A stretch of DNA of 64,000 nt from Paractinoplanes abujensis (GTDB lineage: Bacteria > Actinomycetota > Actinomycetes > Mycobacteriales > Micromonosporaceae): positions 7,502,001 through 7,566,000 of the forward strand of contig NZ_JACHMF010000001.1 in the NCBI RefSeq assembly GCF_014204895.1, written 5' to 3'. Below are positions 7,724 through 16,900 of the stretch, one piece after another. The position numbers and the translations under genes are program-made. The stretch's first letter is position 1, and every line of letters begins with the position of its first letter. The notes beneath the pieces were generated by a model that saw nothing but the letters and a program-made list of their open reading frames with translations, did no database searches and was not told the origin of the DNA.

Positions 7724-10700
7724 GTGAGCAAGCGCCCCAAGACGGCGACCGGCGTCATGTCGCGTCTCCGTCGGCCGGCCGATCGGCTGCGAGATCTGCC
7801 GATCTGGTCGAAGCTTGGCCTCATCATGCTGGTGCCCACCCTGGCGACGATCATCGTCGGCGTCAGCGGCCTGGTCGACCACATCGATGAAGCCAACAAC
7901 GCGGAGCGCGCCCGCACCCTTTCGGTGCTGTCGGAGGCGGCCGGTGGTCTCGTCGACCACCTGCAGAACGAACGCGCCTACGGCATGATGATCACGACGA
8001 TCGACGACCCCAAGAGCCCCGACCTGGCCAAGGCGAAAGAGTCCTACGCCGCCGAGAGCGCCCAGGTCGACGCGGCCAAGGTGCCGTACGCGCAGCAGAA
8101 GGCCGCGCTCGACGACGTTCCCGAGAACGTCAGCACCCTCCTCCTGCGCCTCGACCGCAACCTGGAGGAGCTGCCCGCGCAGCGCAGCCAGATCGCGAAC
8201 AAGCGGGCCGACGCCCGGGACGATGCTCAGCTCACGTACACCAACCTGATCGGCGACCTGCTGGCCGTGCGTAACGCCGCGGCCCAGCTCGCCAGTGACA
8301 CCGAGCTGAGCGACCACCTGCGTGCCGTGGCCGCGGTGGCGTCGGCCAAGGAGTTCGTCGCCCAGCAGCGCGACATCGGCCACGAGATCATCGCCGAGCG
8401 TGCGCTGACCCCCGCGCTCCGCCAGAGCCTGACGAAGGCCCAGCTCGGTTTCGACCTCGCCGGCAACACTCTGATCCAGGTCGGCTCCAAGGCCGACCAG
8501 GACGGGTTCACGAACATCGCCAAGACGAGCGCCAAGTACGGCGCGACGAACTACTCCGAGCCGCTGACGACCAACCAGGGTCCGAACGACCGTCGCATCC
8601 TGTTCAACACCAAGCAGTGGGACGACGCGTTCGTCGCGTACGGCCAGGAGTTCCGCAAGCTCGAGACCAAGATGGACGCCGACATCGTCGGTGAGGCCAC
8701 CACCCTGCGCAACGACGTGAACCGGCGGGTCTTCATCGAGACCAGCGTGCTGCTCGGCATGCTCCTGCTGGCGATCCTGTTCGCCTGGCTCGTCGCCCGG
8801 TCGATGGCCCGTTCGCTGCGGGAGCTGCGACAGGGTGCGCTCTCGGTCGCGCAGTACGGTCTGCCCCACGCCGTGAGCCGGCTGCGTGATCCGCAGCTCT
8901 CCGCGTCACTGACACCGGCCCAGGTGGCCGATCAGATCGCCGAGCCGCTGCCGGTGCGCAGCCGCGACGAATTCGGTCAGGTGACCGAGGCGTTCAACGC
9001 GGTTCACCTCGAGGCCGTGCGTACCGCCGCCGAGCAGGCCGCCCTGCGGGCCTCGGTCGCCACGATGTTCGTCAACCTGGCCCGTCGGTCCCAGATCCTG
9101 GTCGACCGGCTGATCGGTCACCTCGACCGGCTGGAGCGCGGCGAGGAAGACCCGGACCGCCTGGCCGAGCTGTTCCAGCTCGACCACCTGGCCACCCGAA
9201 TGCGCCGCAACGACGAAAACCTCCTGGTTCTCGCGGGTGCCGACTCGACCCGCGTGCAGCGCGAGCCGGCCGCCCTGATCGACGTGCTCCGCGCCGCGCA
9301 GTCCGAGGTCGAGCACTACACGCGCATCGAGTTCGGCATGATCGACCGGGACATCGAGGTGGCGGCGCACGCCGTCAACGACATGGTCCACCTGGTCGCC
9401 GAGCTGTTCGACAACGCGACCGCGTTCTCCCCGCCCAACTCGACGGTCATCGTCGAGGCCCGGCGGCTGGGCGACGGCTCGCTGCTCACCGTCGAGGACC
9501 GCGGCATCGGCATCAGCCACGAGCAGCTTCGCGACCTCAACGAGCGCCTGGCCAACCCGCCGATGGTGGACGTGGCCGTCTCCCGCATGATGGGCCTGGT
9601 CGTGGTGGCCCGGCTGGCCAACCGGCACGCCGTCAAGGTCGAGCTCCGCCCGGCCGACAACGAGCGCGGCACGGTGGCCGAGGTCGGCCTGCCCCTCTCG
9701 GTGCTCACCGGCGGCCAGGGTCAGCCCGCCGTCGCCGGCGGCCGCATGCCGATCGGCGCCGGCTACGACGAGCAGGGCCGCCCGGGCATGCCCGAGCCGC
9801 TCGCCCTCGAAAGCGGCGGTGGCCGCGGTGGCTACCCGACCGGCCGCCCGTTCGACCCCAACCCGCCGATGAACACCGGCGGCATGCTGGGCACTAACGG
9901 TCGTTCGGTGCCGGCCTGGTCCGACCTGACCGGCGCGTCGTCCAACGGCTTCGGCTCCAACGGCTCGCTCAACGGGCTCAACGGCGGCAGCAACGGCTCC
10001 GGCAGCAACGGCTCCGGCAACAACGGCTCCAACGGCTTCTACGGCCCGCGCAGCAACGAGCCGATTCCGCCGCTGCCCTCCTCCGGTCCGCCCGCGTCGC
10101 CGCAGGGCTTCGGCAACCCCGACGGGTTGCCGCAGCGCCGCACCGGCGAGCCGCAGCGGCCGGACGGCGACCTCAACGGCTTCGGCGCGACCATCCCGCG
10201 TCAGCTTCCGGCCAACCCGGAGACCCAGGGGCGCAACCCGTTCGTCCCGCCCGTCTCGGCCCCGCCGGTGCCGCCGATCTCCGCGCCGCCGGTGCCCTCC
10301 GCCCCGCCCTACGGTGGTCGCCCGACCTCGGCGCCGCCCGGATCCGAGCCGCCGGCCGAGGCCCCGGTCTCGGCTGCACCGCCGGCCTGGCCGCCGGTTG
10401 CCCCGGAGCGCGAGCCCCAGGCACCGCACGTGCCCGAGAGCCTGGCCGCGGCGCTCGACATGACCGCCGAGTTCCCGCGGTACCGGCCGGAGCAGCGCGA
10501 CCAGGGTCCGCAGGTCGAGCGTCCGACCAACCCGCAGACCGCGCCGATCCCCGCCTCCGCCCCGCCGGCGTCCCCGGTCTCGGCGACGCCCGCGTCGGGT
10601 GTCCCGCAGTCCGAGGCGCAGCGCGCGGCGGCCGCGGCCAAGGCGGCCCACGAGGCGGCCACCGTGCAGGCGGCCGAGGCTCAGGCCACCGCGGCCGCCC

Positions 10701-11329
10701 AGATCGCGGCGGCCCAGGCCGCCCGTCAGCGCGACGCCGGTCAGGGCCAGTTCGCCGACGAGACGATGGAGCTGCCGATCTTCCGGGAGCTCGAGTCGGC
10801 CTGGTTCACCACGGCCCGTCCGGCCGAGGCCAAGCCCACCGCCAACGGCGGTCTCGACGAGCCGGTCAGCTCGCAGCGGATCCCGACCGGGGAGCCGTCG
10901 CGCACGATCGGTGTGCCGCAGCAGGCTGTCTCGCCCGAGTCGCGGGACCGGGACCCGGCTACTGTTGGTGTCGGCGCCGCCAACGGCGTCGCGCAGAACG
11001 GCTCCAGCCCGAACGGCAGCACCGCCACCAACCCGTGGCAGACCGCGGCCGACGAGGGCTGGCAGGCCGCTCAAGCGGCGGCGGAGGCGCAGGTCGACAC
11101 CACGACCACGGCGGGTCTGCCCAAGCGCACCCCGATGGCGCAGCTCGTACCGGGCGGCGTCGACCGGGGTGGTAACTCCGTTCAGCGCCGTACCCCCGAG
11201 GGTGTTCGCGGTCTGCTTTCCGCTTACCACCGGGGTGTGCAGCGCGGTCGCAACATCGAATCGACCAACCCGGAGGAGACTCCGGGAGGGCAGCAGTCCT
11301 CGCAGGCTGGCAAGGAGCATGAGGCATGA
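7724..11329 (+). CDS. cvnA: Conservon sensor kinase-like protein (CvnA) with long disordered tail
   Basis: First gene of a conservon, the actinobacterial four-gene unit that behaves like a membrane-associated G-protein-coupled signalling complex. In 1201 residues: transmembrane helix at about 29-47; an extracytoplasmic helical domain containing [11 protein letters not shown], resembling nitrate-sensing NIT domains; second helix at about 339-361; a HAMP-like segment; and a GHKL ATPase domain with N-box [12 protein letters not shown] (about 560) and G-box EDRGIGIS (about 590). No classical phosphorylatable H-box histidine is obvious. Residues 660-1201 are low-complexity (Gly-Ser-Asn, then Pro-Ala rich). 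The end carries SAWFTTARP and [14 protein letters not shown] motifs that recur in the protein at 16.9-19.2 kb. AGGAGG supports the GTG. Confidence 0.87.
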   Translation: MSKRPKTATGVMSRLRRPADRLRDLPIWSKLGLIMLVPTLATIIVGVSGLVDHIDEANNAERARTLSVLSEAAGGLVDHLQNERAYGMMITTIDDPKSPDLAKAKESYAAESAQVDAAKVPYAQQKAALDDVPENVSTLLLRLDRNLEELPAQRSQIANKRADARDDAQLTYTNLIGDLLAVRNAAAQLASDTELSDHLRAVAAVASAKEFVAQQRDIGHEIIAERALTPALRQSLTKAQLGFDLAGNTLIQVGSKADQDGFTNIAKTSAKYGATNYSEPLTTNQGPNDRRILFNTKQWDDAFVAYGQEFRKLETKMDADIVGEATTLRNDVNRRVFIETSVLLGMLLLAILFAWLVARSMARSLRELRQGALSVAQYGLPHAVSRLRDPQLSASLTPAQVADQIAEPLPVRSRDEFGQVTEAFNAVHLEAVRTAAEQAALRASVATMFVNLARRSQILVDRLIGHLDRLERGEEDPDRLAELFQLDHLATRMRRNDENLLVLAGADSTRVQREPAALIDVLRAAQSEVEHYTRIEFGMIDRDIEVAAHAVNDMVHLVAELFDNATAFSPPNSTVIVEARRLGDGSLLTVEDRGIGISHEQLRDLNERLANPPMVDVAVSRMMGLVVVARLANRHAVKVELRPADNERGTVAEVGLPLSVLTGGQGQPAVAGGRMPIGAGYDEQGRPGMPEPLALESGGGRGGYPTGRPFDPNPPMNTGGMLGTNGRSVPAWSDLTGASSNGFGSNGSLNGLNGGSNGSGSNGSGNNGSNGFYGPRSNEPIPPLPSSGPPASPQGFGNPDGLPQRRTGEPQRPDGDLNGFGATIPRQLPANPETQGRNPFVPPVSAPPVPPISAPPVPSAPPYGGRPTSAPPGSEPPAEAPVSAAPPAWPPVAPEREPQAPHVPESLAAALDMTAEFPRYRPEQRDQGPQVERPTNPQTAPIPASAPPASPVSATPASGVPQSEAQRAAAAAKAAHEAATVQAAEAQATAAAQIAAAQAARQRDAGQGQFADETMELPIFRELESAWFTTARPAEAKPTANGGLDEPVSSQRIPTGEPSRTIGVPQQAVSPESRDRDPATVGVGAANGVAQNGSSPNGSTATNPWQTAADEGWQAAQAAAEAQVDTTTTAGLPKRTPMAQLVPGGVDRGGNSVQRRTPEGVRGLLSAYHRGVQRGRNIESTNPEETPGGQQSSQAGKEHEA

Positions 11330-11730
11330 CATCTACGCAGGATCTCGGTTGGCTGCTGGCCAACTTCGCCGACCGCGTACCCGGCGTCGCACATGCGATC
11401 GCGGTCTCCGCTGATGGTCTGCTCCTGGCGGCCTCACGGGATCTCCCCCGGGATCGCGCCGATCAATTGGCAGCCATCGCCTCCGGCCTGGTGAGCCTCA
11501 CTCAGGGTGCCGCGCGGTGCTTCGAGGGTGGCGCCGTGCTGCAGACGGTGGTCGAGATGGACAACGGGTTCCTCTTCCTGATGTCCATCTCGGACGGCTC
11601 GTCCTTCGCGGTGCTCGCGGCGCGCAGCTGCGACGTCGGACAGGTGGGCTACGAAATGGCCCTCCTGGTCGACCGCGTCGGCGAGGCTCTGACCCCCGCT
11701 CCGCGTTCGGCGGCCGGGGTCCTCGGCTGA
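11326..11730 (+). CDS. cvnB: Conservon Roadblock/LC7-domain protein (CvnB)
   Basis: A 134-residue single-domain Roadblock/LC7 protein: begins with a short helix ([16 protein letters not shown]), then the strand [15 protein letters not shown] and the helix [13 protein letters not shown] typical of the family. Roadblock proteins in conservons bind and regulate the partner GTPase, similar to the MglB/MglA pair. The ATG overlaps the kinase stop (ATGA), so translation is coupled. The domain fills the whole protein and nothing is missing. Confidence 0.92.
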   Translation: MTSTQDLGWLLANFADRVPGVAHAIAVSADGLLLAASRDLPRDRADQLAAIASGLVSLTQGAARCFEGGAVLQTVVEMDNGFLFLMSISDGSSFAVLAARSCDVGQVGYEMALLVDRVGEALTPAPRSAAGVLG

Positions 11731-11814
11731 ACGGGCAGCCGGCCGGAGTCTTCGGCCGCTGTTCAAAAAGTTGAAAACTAGAGACACTTCTAAGGGTCCA
11801 GGAAGGGGTGAGCG

Positions 11815-12198
11815 GTGACGATGCCCGAACGTGACGAGCCGACCGGCGCGCTGGTCAGGCCGTACGCCGTAACCCGTGGTCGGACCCGGCCGAAGCTTGA
11901 GATAGCGCTGGAAGCGCTGGTCGAGACAACCGTTCGCGGACGCTCCGGCATCCGTGGCGGGCAGGGTGGAAGCGAGCATCAGTACATCGCGGCGATGTGC
12001 GACGGCGGCCGAGTTCAGTCGCTGGCCGAGATCGCGGCACGCATGCAACTGCCGCTCGGTGTGGCTCGAGTGATCGTCGCGGACATGGCCTCTGACGGCC
12101 TGGTCGCGGTGTACGAGCCCACCTCGCTGGAAGACGAGACCGACGCGGTAGGCACGGAACTGCTGGAAAGGGTGCTGAGTGGACTTCGCAGGCTCTGA
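11815..12198 (+). CDS. cvnC: Conservon DUF742 protein (CvnC)
   Basis: A 127-residue DUF742 protein, third conservon component. The family hallmark LVRPYAVTRGRTRP lies at residues 11-24, and the C-terminal half is a winged-helix-like region (SLAEIAARMQLPLGVARVIVADMASDGLV). Its biochemical role is unresolved in the literature known to me. Start choice: AGGAAGGGG at about 11800-11808 is close to GTG 11815; ATG 11821 is an alternative that shortens the protein by two residues. The 84-base gap after CvnB is unusual in an otherwise overlapping operon. Confidence 0.9.
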   Translation: MTMPERDEPTGALVRPYAVTRGRTRPKLEIALEALVETTVRGRSGIRGGQGGSEHQYIAAMCDGGRVQSLAEIAARMQLPLGVARVIVADMASDGLVAVYEPTSLEDETDAVGTELLERVLSGLRRL

Positions 12199-12787
12199 CA
12201 TGTCGCACCGTCCCGCTGCGGGGCGCGTGACGTCGGCGAAGATTGTGATCGCCGGCGGATTCGGCGTCGGTAAGACGACGCTGGTCGGTTCGGTCTCGGA
12301 GATCACCCCGCTGACCACCGAGGCCATCATGACCTCGGCCGGTGTGGGGGTCGACGACAACCGGCAGGTTCCGGGGAAGATGACGACCACCGTCGCCATG
12401 GACTTCGGGCGTATCAGCATCGACCGCGACCTGATCCTCTATCTGTTCGGCACGCCGGGCCAGACGCGTTTCTGGTTCATGTGGGACGAGCTGGTGCGAG
12501 GCGCGATCGGTGCCGTCGTGATGGTGGACACTCGGCGTCTCGCCGACTGCTTCGCCGCGATCGACTTCTTCGAGCACCGGCGGCTGCCGTACCTGGTGGC
12601 CATCAACTGCTTCGACGGCATGCAGTATCACAACGCGCAGGACGTGCGGGACGCTCTGGCGATCTCGAGCGACGTCCCGGTGGTGAGCTGCGACGCGCGT
12701 AACCGTGAGTCGACTAAGAACGTCCTCATCTCGCTGGTCGAGTATGTGCTGACGATGCGTCGCACCCGCGCCGTAGCGCCCGCCTGA
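12179..12787 (+). CDS. cvnD: Conservon small GTPase-like protein (CvnD)
   Basis: A 202-residue Ras-like nucleotide-binding protein, the output component of the conservon. It shows a P-loop GGFGVGKTT (about residues 24-32), a switch II-like FGTPGQ motif and a G5-like SCDAR. The G4 position reads AINCFDG instead of canonical NKxD, as I recall for this family, so guanine specificity is not guaranteed. The GTG start overlaps cvnC by 20 bases. A 15-bp perfect hairpin follows 8 bases after the stop, closing the operon. Confidence 0.92.
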   Translation: MDFAGSDMSHRPAAGRVTSAKIVIAGGFGVGKTTLVGSVSEITPLTTEAIMTSAGVGVDDNRQVPGKMTTTVAMDFGRISIDRDLILYLFGTPGQTRFWFMWDELVRGAIGAVVMVDTRRLADCFAAIDFFEHRRLPYLVAINCFDGMQYHNAQDVRDALAISSDVPVVSCDARNRESTKNVLISLVEYVLTMRRTRAVAPA

Positions 12788-12795
12788 CGCTTGGT

Positions 12796-12830
12796 CGAAG
12801 CCCCGCACCGTGAGCCGGTGCGGGGCTTCG
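12796..12830 (+). terminator. Terminator hairpin after the conservon
   Basis: A perfect 15-bp stem (12796-12810 with 12816-12830, core CCCCGCACCG) closing a 5-base loop, immediately after cvnD. There is no long T-run, as is usual for high-GC actinobacteria. Confidence 0.8.
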
Positions 12831-12861
12831 TGCTGTCCAAAATCGACTAGGGTCGCTCGTC

Positions 12862-13785
12862 ATGCGTGTCTTCCTGACAATCGACGCCGTGAACGAGCTT
12901 CTGCCTGACTGGCGGGTCACCGCTCTGCAGCGACTGACCGGCGGCACCAAGAAGGGCGTCTACCGGCTGCGGCTCGACGACGGACGCACGGTGATCCTCT
13001 ATCTGTGGGCCGAGTCGGAGAACTACTGGCCGGTGGCCGAGACCGTGCCCGACGATCCGTTCACCGACGCGTCCGGCGCCCAGCTGTTCGTCACCAACCG
13101 GGCCGTGCTGGCGGCCGCGGGCGTCCGGGTGTCGGAGGTGCTGCTCGCGCGGCCCGACCTGGCGCTGGTCGAGGACGCCGGCGGCGAGACGCTGGAGGCG
13201 CTGATGGAGCGCGACCCGGTGGCCGCAGCCGGGCCGCTGGCCGAACTGGGGCGGGCGCTGCGGCGGATGCACACGACGTTCGGCGCCGAGTGGGGCATGC
13301 CGGCCGCGAAGCCGGTCCAGACCCGTCCGCCGGAGGAGATGATTCTGGACCGGGCGCTTAGCCTGCTGGGCAAAGTGGCAGCCCGCGAGAAGCGCATCGC
13401 GGCGGCCCGGGCCCGGCTCGAGGACCGGCTGCGGGCCATGCGGGCGGCGATCGCGCCCCGCCGGGAGTACGCCCTCGTGCACGGCGAACTGGGAGCCGAC
13501 CACGTGCTCGTCACCGCGGGCGGGGAACCAGTGCTTATCGACATCGAGGGTGTGACGTACTTCGACGTCGAATGGGAGCACGCCTTCCTGCAATTGCGCT
13601 TCGGGGACGCGTACGGGGAACTGGATCCTGTCGACCTGGACCCCGCGCGCCTCGAGTTCTATCGGTTCGCCCAGGTCATCGGCCTGATCGAGGGCCCGTT
13701 GCGGATCGCCGACACGGACTTCCCCGACCGGCAGTGGATGCTCGACCTGGCCGAGTGGAACATCCGGAAGGCGCTAACCGAGTAG
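12862..13785 (+). CDS. Aminoglycoside-phosphotransferase-like kinase
   Basis: A 307-residue protein of the APH/choline-kinase fold. The N-lobe starts with a loop GGTKKGVYRLRLDDG, the catalytic loop reads LVHGELGADHVLV (canonical HGDLHxxN) and the metal-binding motif is LIDIEGVTYFDVEWE (canonical hxIDWE/D). The catalytic aspartate position is thus Glu in HGEL, a departure that leaves activity uncertain. Substrate is unknown; family members phosphorylate antibiotics, homoserine, methylthioribose or fructosamines. TAGGGT ends 8 bases before the ATG, so the transcript may be nearly leaderless. It converges on the DUF2000 gene with a 12-base overlap of the 3' ends. Confidence 0.75.
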   Translation: MRVFLTIDAVNELLPDWRVTALQRLTGGTKKGVYRLRLDDGRTVILYLWAESENYWPVAETVPDDPFTDASGAQLFVTNRAVLAAAGVRVSEVLLARPDLALVEDAGGETLEALMERDPVAAAGPLAELGRALRRMHTTFGAEWGMPAAKPVQTRPPEEMILDRALSLLGKVAAREKRIAAARARLEDRLRAMRAAIAPRREYALVHGELGADHVLVTAGGEPVLIDIEGVTYFDVEWEHAFLQLRFGDAYGELDPVDLDPARLEFYRFAQVIGLIEGPLRIADTDFPDRQWMLDLAEWNIRKALTE

Positions 13786-14232
13786 CGGCAGCTTCCCGAC
13801 GAGCTTGTCCACCGGGTTGCGCGGCCCGACCACGCTGACCGCGTAGTAGTCGAGCTTGCCGGCCTCGGTGCCGCCCACGGTGTCGAGGTATTCGCGGTAG
13901 ACCCGGGTGTGCTGGGCCGCCGCGGGCATGTCGGCCACGAAGAAGTCGGCGCGCGCGGCCGCCTTGGCCCGGATCGTGCGCAGCGTCTCGGCGTCGGCCG
14001 CCAGCACCGTGCAGCCGGCCCAAGGCAGACCCGGGTGGGTGTGGCCGTCGGCGTCCACCGCGTCGTCCCCCAGCAGCCCGTCGACCGCGCGCGAGGTGGC
14101 CGCGGCGGTGCAGATGGCGGCGTTGGCGGCCCGCCCGGGCGGGAGGTCGGCGTCGACCACCACTACCCACTTGAGCCGGGCCACGCGGGTCGGGGCGCTC
14201 TGGTCGATCTCGTCCGCGGTGAATCCGATCAT
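13774..14232 (-). CDS. DUF2000 family protein
   Basis: A 152-residue protein matching DUF2000, whose fold resembles peptidyl-tRNA hydrolase II. It opens with a strand LKWVVVVDADLPPGRAANAAI, typical of the family, and ends in a conserved DYYAVSVVGPRNPVDKLVG segment. Enzymatic function is unknown. A GGAGAG Shine-Dalgarno supports the ATG. It is divergent from the adjacent Lrp-type regulator, which is the usual arrangement for a regulator and its target, so control by that regulator is a reasonable guess. Confidence 0.78.
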   Translation of the reverse strand: MIGFTADEIDQSAPTRVARLKWVVVVDADLPPGRAANAAICTAAATSRAVDGLLGDDAVDADGHTHPGLPWAGCTVLAADAETLRTIRAKAAARADFFVADMPAAAQHTRVYREYLDTVGGTEAGKLDYYAVSVVGPRNPVDKLVGKLPLLG

Positions 14233-14271
14233 TGTTCGCTCTCTCCGTGCATTGGTCGGCGTACGGACAGA

Positions 14272-14292
14272 ATGCTAAGCACCTGTTAGGTT
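14272..14292. promoter_or_regulatory. Divergent -10 boxes between DUF2000 and lrp genes
   Basis: TAGGTT at 14287-14292 on the + strand would start transcription near 14299, which lies after the GTG at 14293 and so favours the downstream TTG start for the regulator. TAGCAT on the - strand (14272-14277) is placed for the DUF2000 gene. An Lrp-type operator would be expected here but I cannot delimit one. Confidence 0.4.
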
Positions 14293-14334
14293 GTGCGGCA
14301 AACAATCCGTACTTGTCTCGGAAAGAGGCCCGAA

Positions 14335-14799
14335 TTGGCGGACCTGGACGAACTAGATAAGGCGATCCTGCGGGAATTCCAGTCGGATGCACGGAAGACC
14401 AACCGGGAAGTGGCGGCGGCCGTCGGCGTCTCACCCACCACGGCGCTCGACCGCACCCGGGCGTTGCGGCAGCGTGGCGTGATCCGCGGCGCCATCCTTG
14501 ACGTCGACCTGAAAGCGATCGGCCGGCCGGTGCAGGCGCTGATCGCCATCCGGATCCGGCCCCCGTCGCGCCGCAACATCGAAGCCTTCCGCGAATGGGT
14601 GAGCACCCTGCCCGACACCCTCGGCCTGTACGTGACGACCGGCACCGACGACTTCATCGTGCACGTGGCCGTGCCCGACAACGACAGCCTGTACGAGTTC
14701 GTCATCGACCGGCTGACCCAGCGCCCCGAGGTGGCCGACGTGCGCACCTCGATCGTCTACGAGCACATTCGCAACAACGGGATCGCGCCGTCACAGTGA
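14335..14799 (+). CDS. Lrp/AsnC family transcriptional regulator
   Basis: An amino-acid-responsive transcription factor of 154 residues. The N-terminal winged helix (LDELDKAILREFQSDARKT through SPTTALDRTRALRQRGVI) is followed by the RAM/ACT-like ligand and oligomerisation domain from about residue 60. GAAAGAGG at 14321-14328 ends 6 bases before TTG 14335, and the first codons then read MADLDELD, a standard start for the family. A GTG at 14293 in the same frame would add 14 residues but lies ahead of the predicted transcription start. It probably controls itself and the divergent DUF2000 gene. Confidence 0.87.
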   Translation: MADLDELDKAILREFQSDARKTNREVAAAVGVSPTTALDRTRALRQRGVIRGAILDVDLKAIGRPVQALIAIRIRPPSRRNIEAFREWVSTLPDTLGLYVTTGTDDFIVHVAVPDNDSLYEFVIDRLTQRPEVADVRTSIVYEHIRNNGIAPSQ

Positions 14800-14817
14800 A
14801 GGCGCGACGATGAACCC

Positions 14818-15465
14818 ATGACGAAGCTCGATGGCAATCAGATCGCGGCCGAGAAGCTCAACGGCTGGGTCTATGTGCCGGCCGGCCTGCAGACCAGCAT
14901 CGAGACCAAGGACTTCAGCGCCGGGCTGGCCCTGGTCAACGCCGTCGGTGAGGTGGCCGAGCAACAAAACCACCACCCCGACGTGACCCTGCGCTACTCC
15001 GCCGTCGACATCAGGCTGAGCAGCCACGACGAGGGCGGCGTGACGATCCGGGACGTCCGCCTGGCCCGTGCGATCACCTCGGTCGCGTCCGGGCTGGGCC
15101 TGCGCCCGTCGGCCGACCACGTGTCCCGCATCGAATGGGCGCTCGACAGCCCCGCCCACACGTCGGTGTCACCGTTCTGGGCCGCGGTCTTCGGCATGCG
15201 GGCCGACGACATCGACCTGACCGACCCGGCCGACCGGCTGCCCCTGGTGTGGTTCCAGCGCTCCGGCAACGAGCCGGACCGTCAGCGCTGGCACCCCGAC
15301 CTGTGGCTCGACCCGGCCCAGGTGCAGCCCCGCATCGACGCCGCCCTGGCCGCCGGGGGCACGCTGGTCAGCGACGCCCACGCCCCCGCGTTCTGGGTGC
15401 TGGCCGACCCCGAAGGCAACCGGATGTGCCTGTGCACCTGGCAGGACAGGCGGTCAGCGGACTAG
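14818..15465 (+). CDS. Pterin-4a-carbinolamine dehydratase fused to a glyoxalase/VOC domain
   Basis: Residues 1-95 form a pterin-4a-carbinolamine dehydratase/DCoH-like domain (GWVYVPAGLQTSIETKDF, then the catalytic-site motif EQQNHHPDVTLRY). Residues 105-215 form a VOC-like domain ending in VLADPEGNRMCLCTW. The combination is common in actinobacteria, but the substrate of the fused protein is unknown. The stop codon TAG lies within the CTAG at the left edge of the palindromic element that follows, so an insertion may have redefined the C-terminus. Translation starts 18 bases after the Lrp-type gene, with no strong Shine-Dalgarno. Confidence 0.82.
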   Translation: MTKLDGNQIAAEKLNGWVYVPAGLQTSIETKDFSAGLALVNAVGEVAEQQNHHPDVTLRYSAVDIRLSSHDEGGVTIRDVRLARAITSVASGLGLRPSADHVSRIEWALDSPAHTSVSPFWAAVFGMRADDIDLTDPADRLPLVWFQRSGNEPDRQRWHPDLWLDPAQVQPRIDAALAAGGTLVSDAHAPAFWVLADPEGNRMCLCTWQDRRSAD

Positions 15466-15630
15466 GGCCTGTCTCGCAACTGAGGCGGGGCTGCGGCAGG
15501 GCCCAGATCCCGCCTGGCGGCGTCCCGTGGAAGCCCGGTTCCAACCCCGGGAGCCGGGCTTCCACGGGCCACCACCAGACGAAATCTGGACCCGGCCTCG
15601 CTGCCACCTCAGTTACGAGACAGACCCTAG
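15462..15630. mobile_element. MITE-like palindromic element flanked by CTAG
   Basis: Two 77-base arms (15462-15538 and 15554-15630) are inverted copies of each other, identical at 61 of 77 positions by my hand alignment and without indels, separated by a 15-base loop. The outer 24 bases differ at two positions, and the inner 15 bases (CCCGTGGAAGCCCGG and its complement) pair perfectly. Both ends are CTAG, consistent with a 4-base target duplication of the kind made by some IS5-group transposases. No transposase is encoded. It lies between converging genes and provides the stop codons of both. It could also fold into a bidirectional terminator. Confidence 0.7.
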
Positions 15631-16572
15631 GAGCAGGCCGCGCAGCTCCTCCAGCACCCGCGGATCCGGTCGGCGACCGCTGGTGTCGACCACCTCGGTC
15701 ACCCCCGCCAGCAGCCGCCGCGCCGTGGTGACGTCACCCAGCTGGGCCAAGGCCTGCGCGGCCAGCCAGTCGCAGTACGGTGCCGGGCCGCCGGCCGCCC
15801 GCATCTGCTCGACCAACGTCAGGCAGACGTCGTCCAGCCCCGCCGCCAGCACGAGCCGCGCAAGAAAATCCGTGCCCCGCAGCCACTCCGGCGTGCCCGG
15901 AAACAACTCGCGCAGCGTCTCCAACGTGTCGACCGCCTCCTGCCGCCGCCCCGCCCCGATCAGGCTGCGGCCCAGGTCAAGCAGGGTACGGGCGATCAGC
16001 TCGCGATCGTTGCCCGGCTGCGCGAGCGTCCGCCGGGCCAACTCGGCGTTGCGCTCGGCCTTGGCCGTCCGCAGGCCCGCATCGACATACCCGTGATGCT
16101 TGAGCACGATCGCCGCCCGCGGAGCCGCCACGGTGACCCCGCGAAGCCGCTCATGTACGCGGCCCTCCCACCACACAGCGTCCTTCCGATGCAGGTGCGC
16201 CGCGGTGTTCGTGTAGGGCAACTCGTCATGCGCGTTGTCGACCTCCACCTCGACGACGTCGGCGGTGCACTCGGCGAGAAGGCGCCGCAGCAGAGCTGGA
16301 TCCCCCTCGTAGCGCTGGTCGGCGTCCACGGTCAACACCCAGTGAGCGCTCCACCCGTTGAGAGCGTCGTTGCGCGCTTTGCTGAAGTCATCCGCCCACT
16401 GGCCGTGGGTGACTGTTGCGCCGCGCTCTGCAGCGATCTGAGCCGTACGGTCCCGAGAGCCGGTGTCGTGCACCCTGACGGCATCGACCACTCCGTCCAG
16501 GGCGTCCAGACAGCCCCCGATCTCCAACTCCTCATCCCGCACGATCAGGCTGCCCACCAAGAACGGCTTCAC
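15613..16572 (-). CDS. Family 2 glycosyltransferase with helical-repeat tail
   Basis: A 319-residue protein with a GT-A fold domain: FLVGSLIVRDEE at the start, nucleotide-binding region HDTGSRDRTAQIA, the DDFSKARNDAL segment common in this subfamily, and DxD-type motif LTVDADQ. Residues beyond about 170 are TPR-like helices. The sugar donor and acceptor are unknown. The start is uncertain: GTG 16572 was taken because the fold begins directly afterwards, while the frame remains open for 114 further codons of compositionally poor sequence. The last codons (SVS and stop) lie inside the palindromic element, so the original C-terminus may have been different. Confidence 0.7.
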   Translation of the reverse strand: MKPFLVGSLIVRDEELEIGGCLDALDGVVDAVRVHDTGSRDRTAQIAAERGATVTHGQWADDFSKARNDALNGWSAHWVLTVDADQRYEGDPALLRRLLAECTADVVEVEVDNAHDELPYTNTAAHLHRKDAVWWEGRVHERLRGVTVAAPRAAIVLKHHGYVDAGLRTAKAERNAELARRTLAQPGNDRELIARTLLDLGRSLIGAGRRQEAVDTLETLRELFPGTPEWLRGTDFLARLVLAAGLDDVCLTLVEQMRAAGGPAPYCDWLAAQALAQLGDVTTARRLLAGVTEVVDTSGRRPDPRVLEELRGLLLGSVS

Positions 16573-16840
16573 AACTTCCGATTCGGCACTGCGTCCCCAA
16601 AGCTGACCACCCCGTACGCCAGCTCGCTGCCACAACCTCTCGGGAGACGCACCTGCGGCTCGCTGGGATTGCGGCTTGCTGGACGCCGCGCTCTCACGCT
16701 GGGCGGCTTGGCGATTGAGTGCTCCCAGAGGCATGGCGGAGCTCAGCGGCGCCCGCTGCCGGGCCAAGTGAGCACTTACATAAGCCGACGCGACCGGGCG
16801 GCCGAGGCGATAACTGCACATCGGGCGGGCCGACGTCGCC
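16573..16840. other. Non-coding interval upstream of the glycosyltransferase
   Basis: I find no supported gene. Sequence quality on the - strand (Ser/Arg-rich translation without domain features) argues against an N-terminal extension of the glycosyltransferase. A promoter for that gene should be here, but no clear -10 box at leaderless spacing is present. Confidence 0.5.
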
Positions 16841-16887
16841 GGAAAAGCGTTCGACCCGGCCCCCAAGTGACAGGACCGGGTCGAGCG
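16841..16887 (-). terminator. Intrinsic terminator after the IS110-like gene
   Basis: On the - strand the stop at 16901 is followed by a 12-bp stem (16876-16887 with 16848-16859; core TCGACCCGG; one G-T pair), a 16-base loop, and then CGCTTTTCC, a short T-run. It is the most classical intrinsic terminator in the window. Confidence 0.7.
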
Positions 16888-16900
16888 GGAACTGCTTAGA

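Noticed and set aside
14293..14334. Upstream GTG as start of the Lrp-type regulator
   Set aside because: It directly abuts a -10 box (TAGGTT) and would precede the transcription start; TTG 14335 has a good ribosome-binding site.
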